Assembly: GCA_001795315.1 (NCBI GenBank)
Contig: MGOH01000046.1
Span: forward strand, 1-9,684
Direction of reading: 5' to 3'
DNA from: Chloroflexi bacterium RBG_19FT_COMBO_48_23
GTDB taxonomy: Bacteria; Chloroflexota; Dehalococcoidia; GIF9; UBA5620
DNA length: 9,684 nt
Part shown: one piece after another, positions 1 through 6,775 of the stretch
How positions within the stretch are numbered: position 1 is the stretch's first letter
Layout: each line of letters opens with the position of its first letter
Position numbers and translations under genes: made by a program
Notes under the pieces: generated by a model
Seen by the model: the letters and a program-made list of their open reading frames with translations, nothing else
What the model was told of the DNA's origin: nothing
Database searches by the model: none

Positions 1-188
1 TGATCTAACAGCACCTGCCCCATAGTCGGGTCTACCGTGTCTATAAGAACAATCTTCTCACTGCCCTTTATCAGATATGAATTGTAGCTGGTGCCATCAG
101 GAAGCGGTATAAGCGAATCAAAAAGCCGCCTGTCCCAATCAATTGCCCCTACACAGTAAATCCCACGCCTTATCTCTCTCGGTTTCAC
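1..188 (-). CDS. fprA: Flavodiiron protein (A-type flavoprotein), N-terminal fragment, cut by the left window edge
   Basis: This ORF was read directly from the minus strand. It begins at a GTG (186-188) preceded by a GGAGG about six bases upstream. The 62 visible residues start [19 protein letters not shown] and continue through a [19 protein letters not shown] segment. The 'GIYxVGAIDWD ... SYNSYLI ... IVLIDTV' pattern is the N-terminal edge of the metallo-beta-lactamase domain of flavodiiron proteins, which reduce O2 to water or NO to N2O with electrons from reduced rubredoxin. The diiron ligands and the C-terminal flavodoxin domain lie outside the window, so catalytic integrity cannot be judged. 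It sits 12 bases after the DUF438 gene and two genes after the flavin reductase-rubredoxin fusion, the kind of protein known to donate electrons to FprA in acetogens. This strongly supports the call. A lone beta-lactamase-fold hydrolase is the main alternative. Confidence 0.82.
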   Translation of the reverse strand, partial: MKPREIRRGIYCVGAIDWDRRLFDSLIPLPDGTSYNSYLIKGSEKIVLIDTVDPTMGQVLLD

Positions 189-200
189 TTTGCCCCTCCT

Positions 201-1406
201 TTAATAATCCAGCAGTCTCTTTTCACCTTCGATTTTCTTTATATCCTTTATATCCTGAGTAACTTCCAAACAACCCAGGTACTCTCCGTCTTTACGAACA
301 GCAAAGTACCGAATATAAATCAATCTATCCTTCAGATTAATCCAGAACTGGGCTGCGTCCCTCTTGCCGCTTCTAAAGTCCTCCAATATCTGGCTGACAA
401 CATGGACGCTTTTTTCAGGATGGCATTGCTGAACCTTTCGCCCGATGATTGCCTTAGCTCTGGGGAAGATTCTGTCCCTGGACTGGCTGAAATATCGAAC
501 TGTGTCATCCTTATCCACAAAAGTGACGTCCACCGGCAAGGTATCAAGCAAGGCCTCCAGCTCCCTCCCCGATAAAGCACCAGTTTCGAAAGAAACCATG
601 CCTTCTACTTCAGGCTTGGGAGCTGGTGCTACACCTTTCCCTGCGGTCACTTTTGCCAATCCAGGAGTAAAACAGCAATAACCGAGCTCATCGAATTGAT
701 GTCTTATGTCAGACCACTCGTTTTCATCTATAATCTGTAGAGCAGTCGGAAACAGAATGTTGTTCTCCTTGTAAAAGTGGCTCGATAGCATCTCAGCCAA
801 AACCAATGCTACTTCATCCAATTGCTTAGCAAAGTCTTGAAAAGCCATGTTTCCGCGCCTACCCATAAGTCCGTAAAGTCTCTTCTTTATATCTCTTATT
901 CTGTCATGTTCCATCCACATAATTGCCGGGAGCTGTGTTATGCCGTGTTTCTCAAGAGAAGGGAAAAGGACATTCTCTTCTCGGACGTAGTGGCTCTCCG
1001 AGTCCCTTAAATTGTGCGTAATATCGTCTAAGCGCTCAATCTGTCCACTGACAGCAGCAAAATCACTTGCCCTTTTTATCTCTGCGGCAACGCCCTTGAG
1101 CGCATCGGCAAATTTCAGGAGCATCTTGTGCTCCTCCATAAGAATATTGATTGGGTGTCCGTCGGGAGACAGACTCTTTTCTTTGTCCAGCGATTCTTTT
1201 ATAACGGCAAAATGAACATCACAGAATTTCTGTATTTCTTCCCTAGACATGCCCTCCTGTATAAGCTCTTCCTCCACTGCTGCTATTTCAGTCGGTGGGA
1301 CATCTCTCAGTGTTCTCTTGAATTCTTCTTTCATCTGCTCAGGGTCAGCACCTTCATGCAGCTTTTTAAGCAACCCTTTCAGGATTTCCTTCCTGCCCTC
1401 CGCCAT
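201..1406 (-). CDS. DUF438 - hemerythrin - PAS domain protein, probable O2/redox/NO-responsive protein
   Basis: 401 residues, starting at an ATG with an AGGAGG upstream. There are three parts. Residues about 5-75 are the charged helical DUF438 domain. Residues about 84-225 form a hemerythrin-like four-helix bundle, with histidines at 84, 93, 139, 167 and 210 and the carboxylate-bearing motifs EEH (91-93), HYVREEN (139-145), MEHD (165-168) and HFYKEN (210-215) expected of a diiron site. After a Pro/Ala-rich linker (about 255-268), residues about 278-395 resemble a PAS domain ending in a GCLEVTQDI strand. Hemerythrin domains bind O2 or NO at a nonheme diiron centre, and PAS domains sense ligands or redox state. 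No output domain follows, so this is more likely a sensor, chaperone or O2/NO buffer than a signalling enzyme. It lies between the rubredoxin-flavin reductase and the flavodiiron protein, consistent with an oxygen or NO role. Confidence 0.85.
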   Translation of the reverse strand: MAEGRKEILKGLLKKLHEGADPEQMKEEFKRTLRDVPPTEIAAVEEELIQEGMSREEIQKFCDVHFAVIKESLDKEKSLSPDGHPINILMEEHKMLLKFADALKGVAAEIKRASDFAAVSGQIERLDDITHNLRDSESHYVREENVLFPSLEKHGITQLPAIMWMEHDRIRDIKKRLYGLMGRRGNMAFQDFAKQLDEVALVLAEMLSSHFYKENNILFPTALQIIDENEWSDIRHQFDELGYCCFTPGLAKVTAGKGVAPAPKPEVEGMVSFETGALSGRELEALLDTLPVDVTFVDKDDTVRYFSQSRDRIFPRAKAIIGRKVQQCHPEKSVHVVSQILEDFRSGKRDAAQFWINLKDRLIYIRYFAVRKDGEYLGCLEVTQDIKDIKKIEGEKRLLDY

Positions 1407-1446
1407 AACCTTAGCTCCTCCTTATGGTTTTTGCCATAATCGCATG

Positions 1447-2133
1447 TCACTCTACCTTCTCAAACTGGTCCTTGCTGGCACCGCAAACAGGACACACCCA
1501 ATCATCGGGTATCTTTTCAAAAAGTGTACCCGGTTTTATCCCACCATCGGGGTCGCCCAGCTCAGGGTCATAAATATAACCACAAACAGTGCATTTGTAT
1601 TTTGCCATCTTCGTTGCCGCCTCCTTTTTCTCTTCAATATAACTAGGGGCTGTTTTAGGAGTAGTGCCTCGCTTAACCTCATGATAATAAGCATAAGTCA
1701 TCGGTTCACCTTCTTTGACCACGTCCGCTGCCACAATCTCCCCTATGAAGATGGTATGCGTTCCAACTTCTGTCTGATTAATAACTTTAGCTTCAAGATA
1801 AGCTAGAGTATTGTCGAGCACTATCGGCGCGCCGGTTTCACCCAGTTTATAGCCAACACCTTTGAACTTATCTACCTCCCTTCCCGATTTGAAGCCGAAA
1901 CCACCGATGAAATTTAAAGGCGTGTCCTGAGAGATGATTGAGACAGCAAACACCTTACTCGCAGAAACAAACTCGTTAGTCAGATTTTGCTTATTTAGAG
2001 CCACAGCTATAATAGGCGGCTCAGAACAAACCTGAAAGACCGTGTTGGCAATTTGACCGTTAAGCTTGTCCCCCTTCTTAGAACACACTACATACAGACC
2101 ATAACCCAATTTGTAAAGCGCTTTCAGATTCAC
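1447..2133 (-). CDS. hrb: Flavin reductase - rubredoxin fusion (high molecular weight rubredoxin type)
   Basis: 228 residues from a GTG start (2131-2133) with GGGGGTGA just upstream. Residues about 1-155 match the FMN-binding flavin-reductase-like family: an N-terminal [20 protein letters not shown] stretch, then a [12 protein letters not shown] strand and a later [11 protein letters not shown] strand. After a charged linker (about 155-175), residues 176-228 are a full rubredoxin with Cys181-x2-Cys184-Gly and Cys214-Pro-x-Cys217-Gly iron ligands and the [10 protein letters not shown] loop. This architecture is that of Hrb from acetogenic clostridia, which accepts electrons from NAD(P)H and passes them to flavodiiron proteins. 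The partial FprA gene at the left edge is the obvious partner. It follows sufB after 22 bases, so it is probably in the same transcript as the Fe-S genes. The domain assignment is firm; the partner is inferred from context. Confidence 0.9.
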   Translation of the reverse strand: MNLKALYKLGYGLYVVCSKKGDKLNGQIANTVFQVCSEPPIIAVALNKQNLTNEFVSASKVFAVSIISQDTPLNFIGGFGFKSGREVDKFKGVGYKLGETGAPIVLDNTLAYLEAKVINQTEVGTHTIFIGEIVAADVVKEGEPMTYAYYHEVKRGTTPKTAPSYIEEKKEAATKMAKYKCTVCGYIYDPELGDPDGGIKPGTLFEKIPDDWVCPVCGASKDQFEKVE

Positions 2134-2155
2134 TATTCACCCCCGTCAACCTAAA

Positions 2156-3391
2156 TTAGATGACTTCTTTTTCACTGGCTTCTACAGCTCGTTGTATCTC
2201 AAGATTGAGCTCAGGCGGCAAGCCTTCTATGTCCACCCTCAAAAAACCTCTGACGATGGCAGCCGTGGCTTCGTCGCGTGTTAACCCACGCATCATAAGA
2301 TACTCCACCTCTTCTTCGGCTATCTTGCCCACAGCCGCCTCGTGGGACAGGTCTACGCCGGCAAGAGTTCCCCTGAGTTCTGGTATGGCATGAATCACAC
2401 CCTCCCCCCGCAGTATAAGGCCGCGGCACTCCAGATGGCCTTTGACATCAGGTGCGTTTCCTTCTATATAACCCCGAGCATAAATGTTTCCTCCGGTAGT
2501 TATAGCCCGGGATATTATCTCCGTCCTGGCACCTTTGGCATCTAGCAGAACCCGAGAGCCCACATCCATATTCGAGCCGGGCAACGCTACCAGAATGCTG
2601 TTAAATCTGACTAAGGCATTCTCGCCAATGCATCTTGCCACAGGATACATCTGCAGCGAGTGAACCGGCTTCATAATCACATAGTTACTCAGGAAAACAC
2701 CACCCTCTTCAACGATTATCCCGGTGCGGGGACGAACAGCTATCTCCGGTGCCCAGCTGTGTATCATAGTAAAGGTAACCTTAGCCCCTCGTTTAATGTA
2801 GAACTCGGAAATACCTATGTGCATCCCCGGTTCTTCTCTCGGAGCTGTAGTGCAACCGGTAATAATGTGCAATTCAGAATTTTCCTCAGCGATAATGATA
2901 TTGTGCACCTTTTGTGCCAGGTTACGTTTGCCCAGATAAAGGCAAGCCTGAACCGGATGTATCGTCTTGCTTCCGGGCAAGGCTCTAATAAAATAGCCAT
3001 TGCTCTGGCCCAACTCCACGCTGGCAGTATACTTATCGGTGTCTACAGCCACTGCTTTCCACAAGTAGTCGGCCAGCCAGTCATGTTTCTCAAGGGCCTC
3101 ATTGGTGCTCATAACCTCTATGCCCTCTTGCTTTGCCCTTCGATGTACTGTGGAATGGTCCATCTGAATGATTGTCCCTGAGCGCTGGCTGTCATCGTCT
3201 AATGTGACGCCAACCTGTACCATTTGTTTCTTGGCTTCAGTCGACAACTTCGATGGGTCGTCCTGATAAGGCAATTCATCCCCAGAATGAGCATAATTGT
3301 CCAAATTTATGTCATCACCGAAAGCCGCCGGCTTGGATGCCGCTGCTTCGGCCGTCTTTTTCGATGACTTATCAGCCTCTACGCTACGCAT
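2156..3391 (-). CDS. sufB: SufB/SufD-family Fe-S cluster scaffold protein
   Basis: 411 residues from the ATG at 3389-3391, which has a GAGGAG eight bases upstream. A GTG at 3400 would leave no room for that ribosome site. The start lies inside sufC (13-base overlap, different frame), which suggests translational coupling. The N-terminal 130 residues are Lys/Ala/Asp-rich and helical. Residues about 140-340 form the repetitive beta-helix core of SufB/SufD. The C-terminal helical domain carries the hallmark SHEAAVGKI (349-357) and EYLMMRGL (363-370). Cys322 (HLEC) and His350 correspond by position to the conserved C-terminal Cys and His region around which SufBC2D builds its cluster. Only one SufB/D gene is present, so the complex is probably a SufB homodimer with two SufC, as in minimal SufBC systems. 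SufB versus SufD cannot be settled from length alone; the single-copy context favours SufB. Confidence 0.88.
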   Translation of the reverse strand: MRSVEADKSSKKTAEAAASKPAAFGDDINLDNYAHSGDELPYQDDPSKLSTEAKKQMVQVGVTLDDDSQRSGTIIQMDHSTVHRRAKQEGIEVMSTNEALEKHDWLADYLWKAVAVDTDKYTASVELGQSNGYFIRALPGSKTIHPVQACLYLGKRNLAQKVHNIIIAEENSELHIITGCTTAPREEPGMHIGISEFYIKRGAKVTFTMIHSWAPEIAVRPRTGIIVEEGGVFLSNYVIMKPVHSLQMYPVARCIGENALVRFNSILVALPGSNMDVGSRVLLDAKGARTEIISRAITTGGNIYARGYIEGNAPDVKGHLECRGLILRGEGVIHAIPELRGTLAGVDLSHEAAVGKIAEEEVEYLMMRGLTRDEATAAIVRGFLRVDIEGLPPELNLEIQRAVEASEKEVI

Positions 3392-4128
3392 CTTTTGCAC
3401 TCCTCGTAGCCTTTGCGCTTTATCGTCTCCAGAATCTCATGAGGGTCTCCCTCACAAACTATCCTGCCATCAAGCAGTACGCATCCGCCGCGGGCGTTGA
3501 CATAGTCCAGGATATGTCCTGTATGGGTGATAACAAGTCCGGCATGTCTCCGGTCACGTATAGGATGTTCTTTCTGCAGAAGTTCATTTATAAGCTCGCC
3601 GATAAGAGCAATATTTACCAGGTCCACACCGGATTCAGGCTCATCCAGCAAAACCAGGTCCGGGTCTTGAGCCAACAATTGCAGAAGCTCAGAGCGTTTT
3701 ATCTCCCCCCCGGAAAACCCATAGTTCACTTCCCTGTCCATGAGCTCCGTAAGGTTAGCTTTCTCTGCCAGACTATCTATAGTCTCAGCACTCACCCGCC
3801 CTTTGGCACAGGCGGTTACCATATCACGAGTTTTTACACCACGAACAACCGGTGGTCTCTGTAGGGACATGCCTATACCCAAACGGGCTCTTTCATCCAT
3901 AGGCAACCTGACTATGTCTTTGCCCTTAAAAATAATGCTGCCTTTGGTTACCTGATACTTGGGAGAGCCCATTATGGCCATAATAAGAGTGGTCTTTCCA
4001 CTACCATTAGGGCCGAAAAGCACATGCGTCTCACCAGCTTTAATGCTCAAATTTATATCATGCAATATCTCTCTATCACCTACAACCACGCTCAGGTGTT
4101 TAATTTCCAACACATTATCCGACTCCAT
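3379..4128 (-). CDS. sufC: SufC, Fe-S cluster assembly ATPase
   Basis: 249 residues, the normal SufC length, from an ATG with GGAG upstream. It is an ABC-type ATPase without membrane segments. Walker A is GPNGSGKT (39-46), the Q-loop glutamine is Q90 in SLQRPP, the signature is FSGGEIKR (138-145), Walker B is LVLLDEPESG (158-167), and the H-loop is ITHTG (200-204). SLQRPP and the DEPESGVD form are typical of SufC rather than transporter ATPases. SufC hydrolyses ATP in the cytosol to drive conformational change in SufB during cluster assembly. The C-terminal tail contains Cys244-x2-Cys247 (ECKRC), an extra pair that could bind metal or form a disulfide. The 3' end overlaps sufB by 13 bases and the 5' end follows the ferritin-like gene by 12 bases. 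Confidence 0.95.
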   Translation of the reverse strand: MESDNVLEIKHLSVVVGDREILHDINLSIKAGETHVLFGPNGSGKTTLIMAIMGSPKYQVTKGSIIFKGKDIVRLPMDERARLGIGMSLQRPPVVRGVKTRDMVTACAKGRVSAETIDSLAEKANLTELMDREVNYGFSGGEIKRSELLQLLAQDPDLVLLDEPESGVDLVNIALIGELINELLQKEHPIRDRRHAGLVITHTGHILDYVNARGGCVLLDGRIVCEGDPHEILETIKRKGYEECKRCVA

Positions 4129-4140
4129 ATTACTATCTCC

Positions 4141-4671
4141 TTAGCCACCGTCCAGGGAATGGTGCTCCGCTTTGCGAAACCATCCTGCCGGGTCAATGAG
4201 GTACTCCCGATAGTCCACCAGTGCCAGAAAGTGACCCCTCTCCTCAGCAGCCAGTGACGTATACAGCTTTTTCTCGGCAGGGTAGGCAGCTTCTCCACCC
4301 CGTCTGCTGTAGAATTTCTCAGTCATGTTCTCCATTTCCATAGCCTTATCTATGGTATCAAGTTCAGTACTAGTCGCCTTCACAGTAGGACCAACTGCCC
4401 TCATTGCCTCGGAGAACAGGGTTTTTAGTATGTCACCCTTCCGAGGTTGGATGTCAGCCCGAGGCCAGGCTTTTTGTTTTTTTATAATATTATATATGTC
4501 TTCAAATCTCTGCCGGTGTTTGTCTTCCTCACCAGCCAGCCACTCAAAAAACTCTTTGCCTACCTTGTTGCCAGTTTCCCCGCTGGCTTTCTGGTAGTAT
4601 GCCTTGCCATCGATTTCCATCTGAATAGCAAATTGAATCGCTTCTAATGTCTTGCCACGTTCGTCTTCCAT
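4141..4671 (-). CDS. Ferritin-like diiron protein (rubrerythrin domain, no rubredoxin)
   Basis: 176 residues from ATG with GAGGG upstream. The sequence is almost entirely helical and carries two ExxH motifs expected of a ferritin-like diiron centre: E49-D-K-H52 and E144-R-G-H147. Additional glutamates are placed as in rubrerythrins, E19 in helix 1 and E112/E114 in helix 3. There is no CxxC, so the C-terminal rubredoxin of classical rubrerythrin is absent, and an external electron donor would be needed if it reduces peroxide. The tail after about residue 160 (PAGWFRKAEHHS) resembles the short C-terminus of ferritin-like proteins found in many anaerobes. It sits between tusA-like and sufC, so supplying or storing iron for cluster assembly is as plausible as peroxide removal. 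The fold call is secure; substrate and role are inferred. Confidence 0.85.
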   Translation of the reverse strand: MEDERGKTLEAIQFAIQMEIDGKAYYQKASGETGNKVGKEFFEWLAGEEDKHRQRFEDIYNIIKKQKAWPRADIQPRKGDILKTLFSEAMRAVGPTVKATSTELDTIDKAMEMENMTEKFYSRRGGEAAYPAEKKLYTSLAAEERGHFLALVDYREYLIDPAGWFRKAEHHSLDGG

Positions 4672-4678
4672 CTTACCC

Positions 4679-4912
4679 TCACTTTGCTGATTTTCTTACA
4701 AAGACCCTGTATATCTCCTTATCTTCCTCTATGCCCAGGAATTCATTGCCTGTCGTCTTGCACCAGTTCGGCATATCCTCTTTTATGCCCTTGTCATCGG
4801 CTAGAACTTCCAGCACCTGTCCAGGCTTCAATTCCTTCATCTTTTTGGCGGTTTGGGCAATAGGCATTGGACAATAAAGTCCAACGCAATCTAAAGTTTC
4901 ATCTGCTTTCAC
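4679..4912 (-). CDS. TusA/SirA-family sulfur carrier protein
   Basis: 77 residues from a GTG start (4910-4912) with AGGAG six bases upstream; no in-frame ATG gives a full domain. The N-terminus reads LDCVGLYCPMP (7-17), the TusA signature, with the catalytic-type Cys14 in the Cys-Pro-x-Pro motif and a second Cys at 9. The rest follows the family: a helix (IAQTAKKMKEL), the strand GQVLEVLADD, a second helix with W49-C50, and a final strand. TusA-family proteins carry a persulfide on the CPxP cysteine and pass it to tRNA modification, molybdenum cofactor or sulfur metabolism enzymes. Here it lies within an Fe-S assembly cluster next to a NifS homologue with a degraded active site, so a role in delivering sulfur to IscU or SufB is possible but not demonstrated. 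Confidence 0.88.
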   Translation of the reverse strand: MKADETLDCVGLYCPMPIAQTAKKMKELKPGQVLEVLADDKGIKEDMPNWCKTTGNEFLGIEEDKEIYRVFVRKSAK

Positions 4913-4939
4913 AATTAGCTCCTAAATCATACGGCTATC

Positions 4940-5146
4940 TTACTTTTTCTCTTTCGTTTTTAGCGGCTCACCACACGTAGGGCATTTAGTAGCTTTTTCA
5001 TCCGTAACTGTTGTCCGGCAGCTGACACAATAGCTGAAGATTGAGCCACAAGCCTCGCAGAAGGGACAGCTGGCAACAGCCAGTTCCACTTCGCAGTAAG
5101 GACAGAGGCAACCTTCTTCTTTCTTAGTTTTCTTCACTTTCTTCAT
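4940..5146 (-). CDS. Cys-rich zinc-ribbon miniprotein of unknown function
   Basis: 68 residues from ATG (5144-5146), with GGAG six bases upstream placed inside the end of iscU; the two genes overlap by 23 bases in different frames. The protein has a basic N-terminus (KKVKKTKK), ten cysteines at 13, 15, 18, 27, 30, 33, 40, 43, 55 and 58, and a Lys-rich end. The Cys pairs CPYC, CPFCEAC, CVSC and CPTC fit two tandem zinc ribbons or rubredoxin-like knuckles. There is no signal peptide or membrane segment. I do not recognise a named family. Its position between iscU and the TusA-like gene suggests an accessory part in cluster assembly or metal handling, but general zinc-ribbon roles such as nucleic acid or protein binding are equally possible. 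Confidence 0.75.
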   Translation of the reverse strand: MKKVKKTKKEEGCLCPYCEVELAVASCPFCEACGSIFSYCVSCRTTVTDEKATKCPTCGEPLKTKEKK

Positions 5147-5555
5147 CCTCTTCTCCTTTCTCTTCTAGGCCTTCGATGGTGATTCCCTTCTTTTGGGCGT
5201 AATCACGAATTGCCCTTCGCAGAGCTTGCGCCCCCAGATTAGAGCAATGATATTTGTTTTTAGGCAAGCCCTCCAATTGCTGGGCTACCAGGCTGGGAGT
5301 GATTTTCACAGCCTCCTCCAACGTCTTACCCTTAGCCATCTCACTGACCATACTGGAAACAGCAACCGCGGCACCACAGCCGAAGGTCTGAAATTTAACG
5401 TCTTCAAGACGGTTGTCCTTCACCTTGATGTAGAACGTCATCATATCCCCGCAGACCGGGTTGCCCTCCTCACCAATACCATCGGCGTCTTTAATCTCGC
5501 CGACATTGCGGGGATTCATAAAATGGTCCATCACTTTGTCGCTATAAATCGGCAT
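5124..5555 (-). CDS. iscU: IscU/NifU N-terminal type Fe-S cluster scaffold
   Basis: 143 residues from ATG with GGGGGTGA upstream, seven bases after the NifS-like gene stops. The first 125 residues are a canonical IscU domain: YSDKVMDHFMNPRNVGEI, GNPVCGD with Cys35 and Asp37, FGCGAA with Cys60, and YHCSNLGA with His103 and Cys104. All three cluster-binding cysteines and the modulating Asp are present, so it should be able to hold a [2Fe-2S] cluster. There is no Nfu-type C-terminal domain or central ferredoxin domain as in full NifU. It ends in an unusual acidic tail (EEKGEEDEESEEN) encoded partly by the stretch that overlaps the next gene's start, which may explain the tail's composition. It normally works with a cysteine desulfurase, and the adjacent NifS-like protein is its expected partner. 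Confidence 0.95.
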   Translation of the reverse strand: MPIYSDKVMDHFMNPRNVGEIKDADGIGEEGNPVCGDMMTFYIKVKDNRLEDVKFQTFGCGAAVAVSSMVSEMAKGKTLEEAVKITPSLVAQQLEGLPKNKYHCSNLGAQALRRAIRDYAQKKGITIEGLEEKGEEDEESEEN

Positions 5556-5561
5556 AACACT

Positions 5562-6761
5562 TCACCCCCTCTTTTCTTTCATGAATTTGGCATACAACGG
5601 CGACATTTGCCTCAACCTATCCACGATAGGAGGCAATTTCTCCAGCACATAGTCTATGTCCGCCTCATTATTGTCTACCCCCAGACTAAATAGCAAAGAG
5701 CCCTGAGCAATTTCATGCGAAATACCCATGGCAATAAGGACATGGGAAGCTTTCAAAGCCCTGGAGGTGCAGGCTGAACCACTGGATACAGCAATGCCCT
5801 GGCTGTTGAGCAGCAGTAGCATGGCTTCACCTTCAATAAACTCAACGCAAAAGCTGGCATGATGGGGAAGACGGTGAGTTGGGTGCCCGGTAAGAATAGT
5901 ATGGTCAACGGCAGCCGGCAAGCCGCTTATTAACCTGTCTCTGAGTTGAGAGAATTTGCTCATTCGTGACGGCATATCTTTCACAGCTATTTCAGCAGCT
6001 TTGCCCATACCGACAATAGCAGCTACATTTTCCGTACCCGGCCTGCGTCCACCTTCCTGCACACCACCATCAATTAACGGCAGAAGACGGACCCTTTTGC
6101 GCACCCACAGAGCAGCCGAGCCTTGGGGTCCATAAAATTGGTTGCCCGCCAGACTTAAGGCATCAACGCCCAGTTTATTCACATCCAACGGTATATTACC
6201 TGTGCTGGCGACAGCATCGGTGTGGAATAGCACCTCAGCCTCCCTGGTTATCTTGCCTATTTCAGCGATAGGCTGAATTGTACCCACCTCTCCATTGGCG
6301 TGCATTACGGACACCAATATCGTGCCCTTCCTGATATTCTTAGCTATCTCATCGGGGTCAACAAGCCCATATTTATCCACCGGAACTACAGTAAGCTCAA
6401 AACCAGCCTTCTCTAAGGTTCTGGCCGCATGAAGCACAGAAAAATGCTCAACGGCGGATACAATTATATGCTTTCCCTTGGTAACCTGGCCTTGAGCCAG
6501 TCCCTTGATTGCCAGGTTATTAGATTCGCTGCCGCTGGAGGTGAAGACTATCTCATCAGCGCTACCACCTATAAGTGCAGCTACCTGCTCCCGAGCTTTC
6601 TCTATTGCTTCTCGAGCCTCATCGCCCCAGGCATGCAGTGATTGAGGATTCCCGTAGACCTCTCGAAAATAAGGCAGCATCGCCTCAATCACCTCAGGCA
6701 AGACCGGTGTGGTAGCGATATAATCCAGATAAACTTTTCTTTCAGGCTTTGCATTTCCCAT
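5562..6761 (-). CDS. NifS/IscS-family protein with degenerate PLP site; probable non-desulfurase partner of IscU
   Basis: 399 residues from the ATG at 6759-6761, with GGAG eight bases upstream. An in-frame GTG at 6779 is possible but poorly spaced. The overall fold is clear: [15 protein letters not shown] (73-87), EH105, [10 protein letters not shown] (151-160), FHTDA (179-183), the [14 protein letters not shown] region (232-245) and the mobile Cys loop SGSACTS with Cys331. However, the motif normally reading S-x-H-K-x-Y-G-P-K-G is L-A-G-N207-Q208-F-Y-G-P-Q-G, so the Schiff-base lysine is Gln and the neighbouring His is Asn. The PLP-contacting Gln (DAxQ) is Ala185. The substrate-carboxylate Arg in the GSIRFSLG motif is Leu357. 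These four losses in an otherwise intact frame argue against ordinary cysteine desulfurase activity. Its stop is 7 bases before iscU, so a scaffold or cluster-ligand role is likely. Confidence 0.9.
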   Translation of the reverse strand: MGNAKPERKVYLDYIATTPVLPEVIEAMLPYFREVYGNPQSLHAWGDEAREAIEKAREQVAALIGGSADEIVFTSSGSESNNLAIKGLAQGQVTKGKHIIVSAVEHFSVLHAARTLEKAGFELTVVPVDKYGLVDPDEIAKNIRKGTILVSVMHANGEVGTIQPIAEIGKITREAEVLFHTDAVASTGNIPLDVNKLGVDALSLAGNQFYGPQGSAALWVRKRVRLLPLIDGGVQEGGRRPGTENVAAIVGMGKAAEIAVKDMPSRMSKFSQLRDRLISGLPAAVDHTILTGHPTHRLPHHASFCVEFIEGEAMLLLLNSQGIAVSSGSACTSRALKASHVLIAMGISHEIAQGSLLFSLGVDNNEADIDYVLEKLPPIVDRLRQMSPLYAKFMKEKRG

Positions 6762-6775
6762 CCACACATCTCCTC

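Noticed and set aside
1422..1439. Hairpin ttatgg/ccataa between the rubredoxin fusion and the DUF438 gene as a terminator
   Set aside because: The stem is only 6 bp, AT-rich, has no T run on the coding strand and is followed at once by the next gene's ribosome site, so it does not look like a terminator.
1249..1806. 185-codon plus-strand frame
   Set aside because: It runs antisense across the ends of two solid genes and its translation is Ser/Phe-rich without any recognisable domain.
445..4257. Many plus-strand open frames of 60-200 codons across this span
   Set aside because: They lie antisense to well-supported genes, lack family motifs and good ribosome sites, and are explained as shadows of the minus-strand codons.
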